A stretch of DNA of 7,622 nucleotides from Oscillospiraceae bacterium (GTDB lineage Bacteria > Bacillota > Clostridia > Oscillospirales > Ruminococcaceae). The notes beneath the pieces are model-generated. The model saw only the letters and a program-made list of their open reading frames with translations. It searched no databases and was not told the origin of the DNA. Shown piece by piece: positions 1 to 5,953 of the stretch; position 1 is the stretch's first letter, and the number at the start of each line of letters is the position of its first letter. Both the position numbers and the translations under genes were made by a program. The stretch is from assembly GCA_003508605.1 (NCBI GenBank), contig DNUB01000079.1, positions 1 to 7,622 of the forward strand, in the 5' to 3' direction.

Positions 1-24
1 CCCCACTGAAAGACTGAATGGAAC

Positions 25-45
25 CCGCCGCCTAAGAGGCGGGGG
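25..45. other. GC-rich hairpin, possible end of an upstream transcription unit
   Basis: Positions 28-33 (CCGCCT) pair perfectly with 37-42 (AGGCGG) around a three-base AAG loop. Beyond one G-G mismatch, two more C-G pairs (25-26 with 44-45) extend the stem. The stem is strong, but the bases after it (GACATCGGATTTTGATT) contain only a short, delayed T run, so it is a poor match to a classical intrinsic terminator. It may end an upstream gene outside the window or be part of the neighbouring repeat. The stem is seen directly; the role is a guess. Confidence 0.4.
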
Positions 46-59
46 ACATCGGATTTTGA

Positions 60-190
60 TTATAGCGTTAAAATCGGCGTCGGCTTGCCTGCCCTTTTTC
101 CTTGAATCTAACCGTTTTGGCTCAAAAATCCGGCATTCACTTTATTTTCAAGCAAGCCTTGACGCAAACGCAAAAAACTCGGATTTTTCA
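60..190. repeat. Repeat-like intergenic segment (left flank)
   Basis: This segment has no coding character and contains words that recur elsewhere in the window. GCGTTAAAAT at 65-74 is identical to 7574-7583, and the following CCTGC...TTCCTTG block (about 88-104) resembles 7605-7622. Internally, AAAAATCCG (124-132) and CGGATTTTT (180-188) form a perfect 9-bp inverted repeat about 47 bases apart. The pattern is typical of dispersed intergenic repeats in Ruminococcus-like genomes, but identity and borders cannot be fixed from one window. Confidence 0.35.
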
Positions 191-254
191 CGGAATTATG
201 TAATATTGGCATAATTTCATAAAAGGATTTTGGGTTTTTTGGGTAATATACAAA

Positions 255-283
255 TTGTTTATAAATTAGTATTGTGATAGAAT
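255..283 (+). promoter_or_regulatory. Probable sigma-A promoter of the cluster (extended -10)
   Basis: A -35 box TTGTTT (255-260) is followed after exactly 17 bases by TAGAAT (278-283), preceded by TG at 275-276, which gives an extended -10 (TGaTAGAAT). Surrounding DNA is AT-rich. Transcription would begin near 290, leaving a leader of about 128 nt before the repressor start codon. No other promoter of this quality is visible upstream of any gene in the window, so it may drive the repressor and the genes behind it. An imperfect AT-rich palindrome centred on 254 overlaps the -35 box and could be a regulator site. Confidence 0.55.
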
Positions 284-322
284 GTATATTAGGTAAATAT
301 GTAATTCGGGCAGCCATATGCA

Positions 323-376
323 TTAAGGCGGCACGGCGCAAGGACATCAGGCGGTTCTTGTGCGGCTCTGCCTTAA
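323..376 (+). promoter_or_regulatory. Long leader hairpin upstream of the repressor gene
   Basis: Positions 323-345 pair with 354-376 in strict register: TTAAGGC (323-329) with GCCTTAA (370-376), two more pairs, a small internal loop, then a ten-pair inner stem (336-345 with 354-363) and an eight-base loop (346-353). In all, 20 of 23 positions pair, three of them as G-U, and no base is bulged. G-U pairs favour an RNA structure on the + strand. It lies between the predicted start of transcription (about 290) and the ribosome binding site (409-413). There is no U run after it, so it is not an intrinsic terminator. I do not recognise it as a known riboswitch or protein-binding leader. Confidence 0.6.
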
Positions 377-418
377 CAAGACTGTGAAAATACGGTTCTG
401 AAAATTACGGAGGAAAAA

Positions 419-1414
419 ATGGCAATTACTATAAAGGACGTGGCGAAGGCCTCAAACGTTTCTGTGGCAACCGTTTCAAGAGTTCTGAACAAGCAGTCCA
501 ACGTATCCGACGAAACGGTGGAAAAGGTAACTAAGGTTATGGAGGAATTGGGCTACAATCCCAACTGCTTGGGCAGAGATCTGCGCAAGAGCGAAACAAA
601 GCGCATTCTCGCAATAATCTCCGATCTGGGGCAGAGCTTTTATGCGGACGTGCTTAAAGGAATGGACGAGGCGGCTTTTACGCTGGGCTATGATATACTT
701 ATTGCCACCACTCATGACAATCCGGAGCATGAGATGCACCTGTTAAAAATGCTTATGTCCCATTCGGTGGACGGCGTTGTGCTGTTAGGCGTAAAACAGG
801 AGTCCTCAACCATTTCAAAGCTTGCTGAAAACTATAACATCGCTCTCTGTCTTGAACGGCAGGAGGGCTCGAACGCTCTTACGGTTTCCATTGACAATGT
901 TAAGGCGGGAAGAGACGCCGTTAATTACCTTATCGGAAAGGGACACAGAAGGGTAGGGCTTATTTCCACCGAAACCCGCAGCCAAAGCTCGGTTGACAGA
1001 GAAAAGGGCTACCGTCAGGCATTGGAGGAGCATAACATTCCCTTTGACGAAAAGCTGGTCTACTTCGGTACATATGAATCGGAATCGGGCACAAGCGGCT
1101 GCAAATATCTGCTTGAGCTTGACAATCCGCCTACGGCTATTTTTTCCATTTCGGATATGATAGCGATAGGAGCTATGAACTATGCAATATCAAAGGGCGT
1201 TAATATAGGCAAAGATCTGCTTTTCTTCGGCTTCGACAATATTGCCTACTCGCATATATTCGTCCCCCATTTATCCACGGTGGAGCAGCCCTGCTATATG
1301 CAGGGAAAGCTTGTCATTGAAAAGCTTGTAAGCAATATGAAAAGCGATATCCCCGACAAAAGCGTTTATCTGCTGCCTCACAGCCTGGTTTTGAGAGAGT
1401 CTACGGGGGATTGA
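419..1414 (+). CDS. LacI/GalR-family transcriptional repressor
   Basis: A 331-residue DNA-binding regulator, full length for the LacI family. Residues 3-24 form the N-terminal helix-turn-helix (IKDVAKASNVSVATVSRVLN), with GalR-like Val16-Ala17 at the start of the recognition helix. Residues about 46-57 are the hinge, where Leu55, the expected minor-groove residue, is kept but the usual hinge alanine is Gly52. Residues about 62-331 are the periplasmic-binding-protein-like sugar domain, with the family signatures FSISDMIAIGAM (242-253), GFDNIAYS (271-278), LSTVEQP (285-291) and a C-terminal LVLREST. The start is fixed by GGAGG at 409-413, five bases before ATG. It sits 101 bases upstream of the GH2 gene in the same direction, so it most likely responds to a sugar released or used by that enzyme and probably controls its own operon. 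The effector cannot be named. No clear CG-centred LacI-type operator is visible near the promoter. Confidence 0.95.
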   Translation: MAITIKDVAKASNVSVATVSRVLNKQSNVSDETVEKVTKVMEELGYNPNCLGRDLRKSETKRILAIISDLGQSFYADVLKGMDEAAFTLGYDILIATTHDNPEHEMHLLKMLMSHSVDGVVLLGVKQESSTISKLAENYNIALCLERQEGSNALTVSIDNVKAGRDAVNYLIGKGHRRVGLISTETRSQSSVDREKGYRQALEEHNIPFDEKLVYFGTYESESGTSGCKYLLELDNPPTAIFSISDMIAIGAMNYAISKGVNIGKDLLFFGFDNIAYSHIFVPHLSTVEQPCYMQGKLVIEKLVSNMKSDIPDKSVYLLPHSLVLRESTGD

Positions 1415-1426
1415 TTTAAAGCAGCA

Positions 1427-1465
1427 CTGCGCCCCTTCTTGAGGACGTGCGGCAGACGGGTGCAG
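1427..1465 (+). other. Possible hairpin between repressor and GH2 genes
   Basis: CTGCGCCC (1427-1434) can pair with GGGTGCAG (1458-1465) through eight positions including one G-U, leaving a 23-base loop. No U run follows. It could modulate read-through from the repressor gene into the GH2 gene or be fortuitous. No convincing promoter is visible in the 101-base gap, which favours co-transcription of the two genes. Confidence 0.25.
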
Positions 1466-1472
1466 CCTTCAT

Positions 1473-1496
1473 TAAAGCAAGAAATAAAGCAAGAAG
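1473..1496 (+). repeat. Tandem 12-bp duplication before the GH2 start
   Basis: TAAAGCAAGAAA (1473-1484) is followed directly by TAAAGCAAGAAG (1485-1496), a tandem duplication with one mismatch at the last base. It lies about 20 bases upstream of the GH2 start codon, just before its ribosome binding site. It may be slippage, or an unstructured A-rich leader that helps ribosome loading. Confidence 0.7.
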
Positions 1497-1504
1497 TCTA
1501 AAAC

Positions 1505-1509
1505 AGGAG
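1505..1509 (+). promoter_or_regulatory. Ribosome binding site deciding the GH2 start
   Basis: AGGAG stands six bases before the ATG at 1516. An in-frame GTG at 1447 would add 23 residues of non-GH2 sequence rich in Lys, Arg and Ala, has no such site in front of it, and spans the tandem duplication. The ATG is therefore the better start: the family-typical beginning of the sugar-binding domain (Asp9-Lys10-Trp11-Gln12-Phe13) follows directly. Confidence 0.85.
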
Positions 1510-1515
1510 ATACAA

Positions 1516-4500
1516 ATGAGCATTAAAACGCTGTTCTGCGACAAATGGCAGTTTTCAAAGCAGCCCTTCGGCACCTTTGAATATTCGGAGGGCTTCGATT
1601 GGAGAGATGTGGATATCCCTCACGACTATCTGATAGAAGATACAAAAAATCTGTACGAAACCTCCAACGGCTGGTACAGGAAAAAATTTACTTATCATAA
1701 AAAAGAAAATACCCTTACTTCAATTCGGTTTGAGGGAGTTTATCAGGACTGCGCCGTATTTGTAAACGGACGGACCGCAGGAGAATGGAAGTACGGCTAT
1801 TCCACCTTTGAGTTTGACATAACGGAGCTGCTGAAGGAGGGAGAAAACCTTATTGCCGTAAGGATCAGCTATCAGTCCCCCAACTCCCGCTGGTATTCGG
1901 GAGCGGGCATTTACCGACGGGTATGGCTAAAGGAAACGCCCGAAAGTCATTTTCTTGCCGACGGAATTTACATAAGCACGGAGGAAAACACCGTAACCGT
2001 TTCCGCCGAAATTGCAAAAAAACAAGGGGAAAGCCTGTCTGTCAAGCATATTATACGGGATATGAACGGAAACTCCATAAAAGAGATATGCGCCCCCGCC
2101 TTCGCAGCAGACAAAAGCGTAATTCCGCAGGTCATTGTAAAGGAGGGGGAAAATTACGCAGCTTCTCTTCAAAAAACAGAGGTAAATTCGCCCGTAAAAT
2201 GGGACTTGGAAAACCCTTACCTATACACCATGGTATCGCAGCTTATTAAGGACGGAAACGTTATCGAGGAGGAAAGCTGCAAATTCGGATTCAGATCGAT
2301 CAGGTTTAACTGCGACAAGGGCTTTTTCCTGAACGGGAAAAGCATTAAGATCCACGGTTCCTGCGAGCATCATGATTTGGGTGCGCTGGGAGCGGCGCAA
2401 AACAGGGCGGCCGTTGTAATGCGTCTTAAAAAGCTGCGTGAAATGGGAATAAACGCAATCAGAACAAGCCACAATATGCCCTCGGCGGAGCTTATGGAGG
2501 CAGCTGACGAAATGGGCTTTCTTATCCTATCGGAAGGCTTTGATATGTGGGAAAGGGCAAAGACGGAGTACGACTATTCGAGATTTTTCCGAGAATGGGC
2601 GGAAAGAGACGTTGCTGCCTGGGTAAGGCGTGACAGAAACCACCCCTCGGTCATCGGCTGGAGCATAGGCAACGAAATTTACGATATGCATGCCGACGAA
2701 AGAGGACAGGAGATAAGCTCCATGCTTGCCTCCTTTGTAAGACAGCATGATACAAGGCATAACGGATATATTACCTGCGGTTCAAACTACCTTGAATGGG
2801 AAAATGCGCAGAAATGCGCCGACTTATTTAAGCTGGCGGGATATAATTACGGTGAAAGGCTGTATAAGGAGCATCACAAAAAGCACCCCGACTGGATGAT
2901 CTACGGCAGCGAAACCGCTTCGGTGGTGCAAAGCAGGGGCGTGTACCATTTCCCTCTTAATCACCCCGTTCTTGCCGACGACGACAAGCAGTGCTCCTCG
3001 CTGGGCAACAGTACGACGGGCTGGGCAGCTCCCAATACGGAGGCCTGCATAATTGCCGACAGGGATAACGAATTTTGCGCAGGGCAGTTTATATGGAGCG
3101 GCTTTGATTATATAGGCGAATCCACTCCCTATGATACGAAAAACAGCTACTTCGGACAGATAGACACTGCGGGCTTCAGAAAGGACAGCTCCTATATTTT
3201 CCAATCGGCATGGACCGACTGCGAAAAAGCACCCTTTGTACATATTTTCCCTTATTGGGATTTTTCCGAGGGGCAGGAAATCGATGTGCGCATCGCCACA
3301 AATCTGCCCTGCGCCCAGCTGTTTTTAAACGGCCGATCCTTGGGAAAACAGCATATCGACCATAAGCATGGCGCCGCTCTCACCGCCGATTATCTGATTC
3401 CCTATGAAAGGGGAGAATTAACCGCCGTCGGATATGACGAAAACGGCATTGAGCGGGCAAGAGAGACTGTCCGTTCCTTCGGCGATACAGCAAGTCTAAA
3501 GCTTACCGCCGACAAAACGGCTCTTAATGCCGACGGAGAAGATCTGATCTTTCTCGATATCACCGCCCTTGACGATAAGGGCAGCTTCGTTGCCAATGCC
3601 AACAACCGTGTTTTTGTAAAGGTTAGCGGCGCAGGACGGCTGATAGGTCTTGACAACGGCGACAGCACCGATTTCGAGCAGTACAAGGGCACTTCAAGAC
3701 GCCTGTTTAACGGCAGGCTTGCGGCGATTATCGGGGCTAAGGACTATGAGGGGGATATTGAGGTTCTGGTAAGCTCCCCCGCCCTGCCCACGGAAAAAAT
3801 CACCCTAAAGGCAATAGCCTGCGGCGAGGTAAGGGGACTTTCATGCATAACGGAAAATACCGAAAGAGAAATTGACAGCAGGGGTCAAGGGGAGGAAATT
3901 CCCGTAAGAAAAATCGAATTTTCCGCTCCGTCTCTTAAGTTTACTCCCGAACAAAGGGAAATCGCCGTAACAACGCTGATTTTGCCCGAAAATGCCACAT
4001 ACGCAGACGAGATCGAATACAGAATCACCAACGAAACAGGCATAAAGTCCAATTTAGCGGAAATAATCGGTATTTCCGAAAACAAAATCCTCATAAGGGC
4101 AAAGGGCGACGGACGGTTTTATTTAAGAGGTCTTTGTAAAAACGGAACTGACTGTTATCGGGTTCTGTCTGCAATTCAAATGGATATCGGCGGCTTGGGA
4201 GCTGCGGTTTTCGACCCCTATGGCTTTGTGCAGGGCGGACTTTACACCTGCGGCGATAAGGCGGGGAACGGCATCGAGAGAGGTGCCGGCTTCGAGGGCG
4301 AAAACGCCTGGGTGGGCTTTGAAAATGTGGATTTCGGCAAGTACGGCAGCGATACGGTCACCGTACCCGTTTACGCCAACTGCACCACCCCCGTTAACAT
4401 AAGGTTTTATGACGGAAAGCCCGGAGAAGGGGGAGAGCTTATAGGGGATTTCACCTATCATGAGCCGCCTCAGTGGCTTACCTACAAGCCAAATACCTTT

Positions 4501-4953
4501 AAGCTTTCAAAAAGGCTCAAGGGCGTTCACACCTTTGTTATAATGTCCTCGGACAGGTATCACATCAAGGGCTTTGAGTTTGAAAGACCCGACGCCGAAT
4601 ATTCCCTTCATTTTGCGGCGGAATGCGAAAAAATTTACGGCGACAGCTTTAAGACCGAAGCCGAAAAGGTAATCGGGATAGGCAACAACGTGGTGCTGGA
4701 TTTCGGCGAATTTGATTTTGCGGAGCCGCCCTCCGCCATTGTTATAAAGGGAAAATCCGCCCTGCCCCTTAACAGCATTCATATTAACTTTAAGGGAGAG
4801 GAAAGCAGACGGATAACCGCCGAATTTGAGGGCTGCGGGGAATACTTCGAAAGGCGGTTTAAGGTCGAGGGTATCAGAGGCAAGGGTAATTTGTCCTTTA
4901 CTTTTCTGCCGGGAAGCAATTTCGATTTTTGGAGCTTTGAATTTAAGAAATGA
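1516..4953 (+). CDS. GH2 beta-glycosidase (beta-galactosidase type) with C-terminal carbohydrate-binding-like domains
   Basis: An 1145-residue retaining beta-glycosidase that hydrolyses non-reducing terminal beta-linked sugars; beta-galactosidase is the usual call for this architecture, but beta-glucuronidase or another GH2 activity is not excluded. Domains by eye: sugar-binding jelly roll (about 5-140), Ig-like domain (148-262), TIM barrel (264-565), a DUF4982-like domain (about 574-645), an Ig-like domain (655-765), a Big2-like domain (797-890), then two CBM6-like beta-sandwich regions (about 893-1023 and 1030-1145). Active-site residues are intact: acid/base Glu387 in GWSIGNE (381-387), nucleophile Glu466 in YGSETAS (463-469), plus the conserved IRTSHN (315-320), SEGFDMW (339-345) and FIWSGFDYIGE (525-535). 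No signal peptide or membrane segment is present, so it should act in the cytoplasm. It lies behind the LacI-type regulator and overlaps the acetyltransferase gene by four bases. Family is certain; exact substrate is not. Confidence 0.96.
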   Translation: MSIKTLFCDKWQFSKQPFGTFEYSEGFDWRDVDIPHDYLIEDTKNLYETSNGWYRKKFTYHKKENTLTSIRFEGVYQDCAVFVNGRTAGEWKYGYSTFEFDITELLKEGENLIAVRISYQSPNSRWYSGAGIYRRVWLKETPESHFLADGIYISTEENTVTVSAEIAKKQGESLSVKHIIRDMNGNSIKEICAPAFAADKSVIPQVIVKEGENYAASLQKTEVNSPVKWDLENPYLYTMVSQLIKDGNVIEEESCKFGFRSIRFNCDKGFFLNGKSIKIHGSCEHHDLGALGAAQNRAAVVMRLKKLREMGINAIRTSHNMPSAELMEAADEMGFLILSEGFDMWERAKTEYDYSRFFREWAERDVAAWVRRDRNHPSVIGWSIGNEIYDMHADERGQEISSMLASFVRQHDTRHNGYITCGSNYLEWENAQKCADLFKLAGYNYGERLYKEHHKKHPDWMIYGSETASVVQSRGVYHFPLNHPVLADDDKQCSSLGNSTTGWAAPNTEACIIADRDNEFCAGQFIWSGFDYIGESTPYDTKNSYFGQIDTAGFRKDSSYIFQSAWTDCEKAPFVHIFPYWDFSEGQEIDVRIATNLPCAQLFLNGRSLGKQHIDHKHGAALTADYLIPYERGELTAVGYDENGIERARETVRSFGDTASLKLTADKTALNADGEDLIFLDITALDDKGSFVANANNRVFVKVSGAGRLIGLDNGDSTDFEQYKGTSRRLFNGRLAAIIGAKDYEGDIEVLVSSPALPTEKITLKAIACGEVRGLSCITENTEREIDSRGQGEEIPVRKIEFSAPSLKFTPEQREIAVTTLILPENATYADEIEYRITNETGIKSNLAEIIGISENKILIRAKGDGRFYLRGLCKNGTDCYRVLSAIQMDIGGLGAAVFDPYGFVQGGLYTCGDKAGNGIERGAGFEGENAWVGFENVDFGKYGSDTVTVPVYANCTTPVNIRFYDGKPGEGGELIGDFTYHEPPQWLTYKPNTFKLSKRLKGVHTFVIMSSDRYHIKGFEFERPDAEYSLHFAAECEKIYGDSFKTEAEKVIGIGNNVVLDFGEFDFAEPPSAIVIKGKSALPLNSIHINFKGEESRRITAEFEGCGEYFERRFKVEGIRGKGNLSFTFLPGSNFDFWSFEFKK

Positions 4954-5486
4954 TAACAGCGGAATACAGAGAATTAGCCGAAAGAGAAATCGGGCTTGAT
5001 TTATTTAAACACTTTATACGGCATCAGGCTGTGGGGGACTGTTACAGAAAAGCAGAGGGCAGATGGGTGATTGTGTCCGATCCCTTCATAGACGACTGGA
5101 CAAGGGAGGACTATATTACACTTGTAAAATGTCTTAAAAATACGGTCAAAACAGGGGGCTTTGTTTTCGGAGCGTTTGCGGAAGGAAAGCTTAAGGGCTT
5201 TGCTTCTCTTGAAAAGGGCTTTTTCGGCGGCGAGAATAAATATTTGGATTTATCGAGCATTCATGTTTCCGAGGATCTGAGGGGCTGCGGTATAGGGAAA
5301 AGGCTTTTTTCCATGGCAAAGAAGCGGGCAAAGGAAATGGGGGCAAGAAAGCTGTACATTTCCGCACATTCGGCAGTGGAAAGCCAAAGGTTTTATCAGG
5401 CAATGGGCTGTGCGGAGGCAAAGGAATATAACGCCGCCCATACCGAAAAGGAGCCCTTTGACTGTCAGCTGGAATGTGAGCTGTAA
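4950..5486 (+). CDS. GNAT-family N-acetyltransferase, substrate unknown
   Basis: A 178-residue cytoplasmic acetyltransferase that would transfer the acetyl group of acetyl-CoA to an amine. The acetyl-CoA-binding motif A is clear: the beta strand LDLSSIHV (99-106), then Arg111-Gly-Cys-Gly-Ile-Gly116 matching the R/Q-x-x-G-x-G/A consensus and the following helix (117-130). Motif B follows as KLYISAHS (134-141) and FYQAMGC (148-154). The first 70 residues contain RWVIVSDPFIDDW (38-50), probably part of the acceptor site. The start ATG overlaps the GH2 stop codon (ATGA). No strong ribosome binding site is at the usual distance, the nearest GGAG being at 4931-4934, so translation is probably coupled to the GH2 gene. 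That coupling suggests a linked role, such as acting on an amino sugar or handling a toxic sugar analogue, but this is inference. Confidence 0.9.
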   Translation: MITAEYRELAEREIGLDLFKHFIRHQAVGDCYRKAEGRWVIVSDPFIDDWTREDYITLVKCLKNTVKTGGFVFGAFAEGKLKGFASLEKGFFGGENKYLDLSSIHVSEDLRGCGIGKRLFSMAKKRAKEMGARKLYISAHSAVESQRFYQAMGCAEAKEYNAAHTEKEPFDCQLECEL

Positions 5487-5519
5487 TGCTTCAAGTATGT
5501 TTTGAAAAATGTTATTTAT

Positions 5520-5523
5520 GGAG
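5520..5523 (+). promoter_or_regulatory. Ribosome binding site deciding the PAS protein start
   Basis: GGAG lies five bases before the ATG at 5529. A TTG at 5502, nine codons upstream in the same frame, has no comparable site, and the added residues (KNVIYGVI) are not part of a PAS fold, so the ATG is preferred. Confidence 0.75.
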
Positions 5524-5528
5524 TAATT

Positions 5529-5897
5529 ATGGAGCTTTTACAATTTTTTAAAAGTATTATCGACGGGGATAAAGCCCCTGTGGTGATCTGCAATCTGCAG
5601 CACGAAATAATTTATATGAATCCCGCCGCAAAAACACAGTATGCAGAGCGTGGGGAGCTTGTGGGAAAAAGTCTTTTGAACTGCCACAACGAAAGGTCAA
5701 ATGAAATGATAAAAAAGGTTGTGGATTGGTTTAAGGAAAGCAAAGAGCACAATATAATCCACACCTTTTACAACAAAAAACAGAATAAGGACGTTTATAT
5801 GGCGGCTTTGCGCAGCGAGGACGGAAGCCTTATCGGTTATTATGAAAAGCACGAATACAGAAATGCGGAAACGATGAGGTTTTACGATTTTACGTAA
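5529..5897 (+). CDS. Stand-alone PAS domain protein (PAS_10-like)
   Basis: A 122-residue protein that consists of essentially one PAS domain (about 10-110) and nothing else. Visible landmarks are the first strands APVVICNLQHEIIYMNPAA (16-34), the GKSLLNCH segment (46-53) and the last strands VYMAALRSEDGSLIGYYEKH (89-108). The Cys52-His53 pair in the GKxxxNCH segment, followed by a helix ending in WFKESKEHN, closely follows the PAS domain at the C-terminus of DUF438/hemerythrin-like proteins (PAS_10 type), where the corresponding segment reads NCHPPKS. There is no kinase, HTH, GGDEF or other output domain, no transmembrane segment and no signal peptide, so it is probably a soluble sensor or binding partner. 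Ligand (small molecule, haem or none) is unknown. It begins 42 bases after the acetyltransferase stop, consistent with one transcript. Confidence 0.83.
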   Translation: MELLQFFKSIIDGDKAPVVICNLQHEIIYMNPAAKTQYAERGELVGKSLLNCHNERSNEMIKKVVDWFKESKEHNIIHTFYNKKQNKDVYMAALRSEDGSLIGYYEKHEYRNAETMRFYDFT

Positions 5898-5953
5898 TAA
5901 AGCCGATTGTTCAGTCTTGGCTAATAATATTCAGGAACGAAAGGAAGCCTAAA

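Larger units (their letters stand above)
1..418. other. Upstream non-coding region of the cluster
   Basis: No credible gene lies in this stretch. It is a patchwork: a GC-rich hairpin near the left edge, a repeat-like segment to about 190, an AT-rich zone from about 190 to 300 that carries the promoter, and a GC-richer leader from about 300 containing a long hairpin. Position 206-211 (TTGGCA) would be a good -35 box, but no -10 box follows at the right distance. The word CGGATTTT occurs at 50-57 and 180-187 and in reverse complement at 125-132, which supports a repeat-derived origin for the left part. The only long reading frame (minus strand, 108-347) has no recognisable protein features. Confidence 0.7.

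Noticed and set aside
107..120. CG-centred TCTAACCGTTTTGG as a LacI/GalR or CcpA operator
   Set aside because: Only the left half and core fit; the right half fails, it lies about 140 bases upstream of the promoter, and it falls in repeat-like sequence.
1..190. CRISPR array or phage attachment site in the left repeat-like region
   Set aside because: The recurring words are short, irregularly spaced and in both orientations; there are no regular spacers, no tRNA gene and no integrase gene.
206..211. TTGGCA as a second -35 box upstream of the repressor
   Set aside because: No -10 hexamer is found 16-18 bases downstream.
108..347. Minus-strand reading frame of 79 codons upstream of the repressor
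   Set aside because: It covers the predicted promoter and repeat-like sequence, has no recognisable domain, and its composition looks like translated intergenic repeat.
454..461. AAACGTTT palindrome inside the repressor gene as an autoregulatory operator
   Set aside because: Only the eight-base core is symmetric, outer half-site bases do not match GalR or cre consensus, and the codons encode the conserved helix-turn-helix.
1447..1515. Upstream GTG start extending the GH2 protein by 23 residues
   Set aside because: No ribosome binding site, residues unlike a GH2 N-terminus, and a well-spaced AGGAG stands before the ATG at 1516.
1923..2249. Second + strand reading frame of 108 codons inside the GH2 gene
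   Set aside because: It lies within an intact GH2 coding region in another frame; its Lys/Arg-rich product is typical of a frame shadow.
2824..3243. Minus-strand reading frame of 139 codons inside the GH2 gene
   Set aside because: It is antisense to the catalytic domain and shows no start signal or protein motif.
5907..5930. Promoter before the S41 peptidase (TTGTTC with TAATAT)
   Set aside because: Spacing between the boxes is about 12 bases, too short for a sigma-A promoter.
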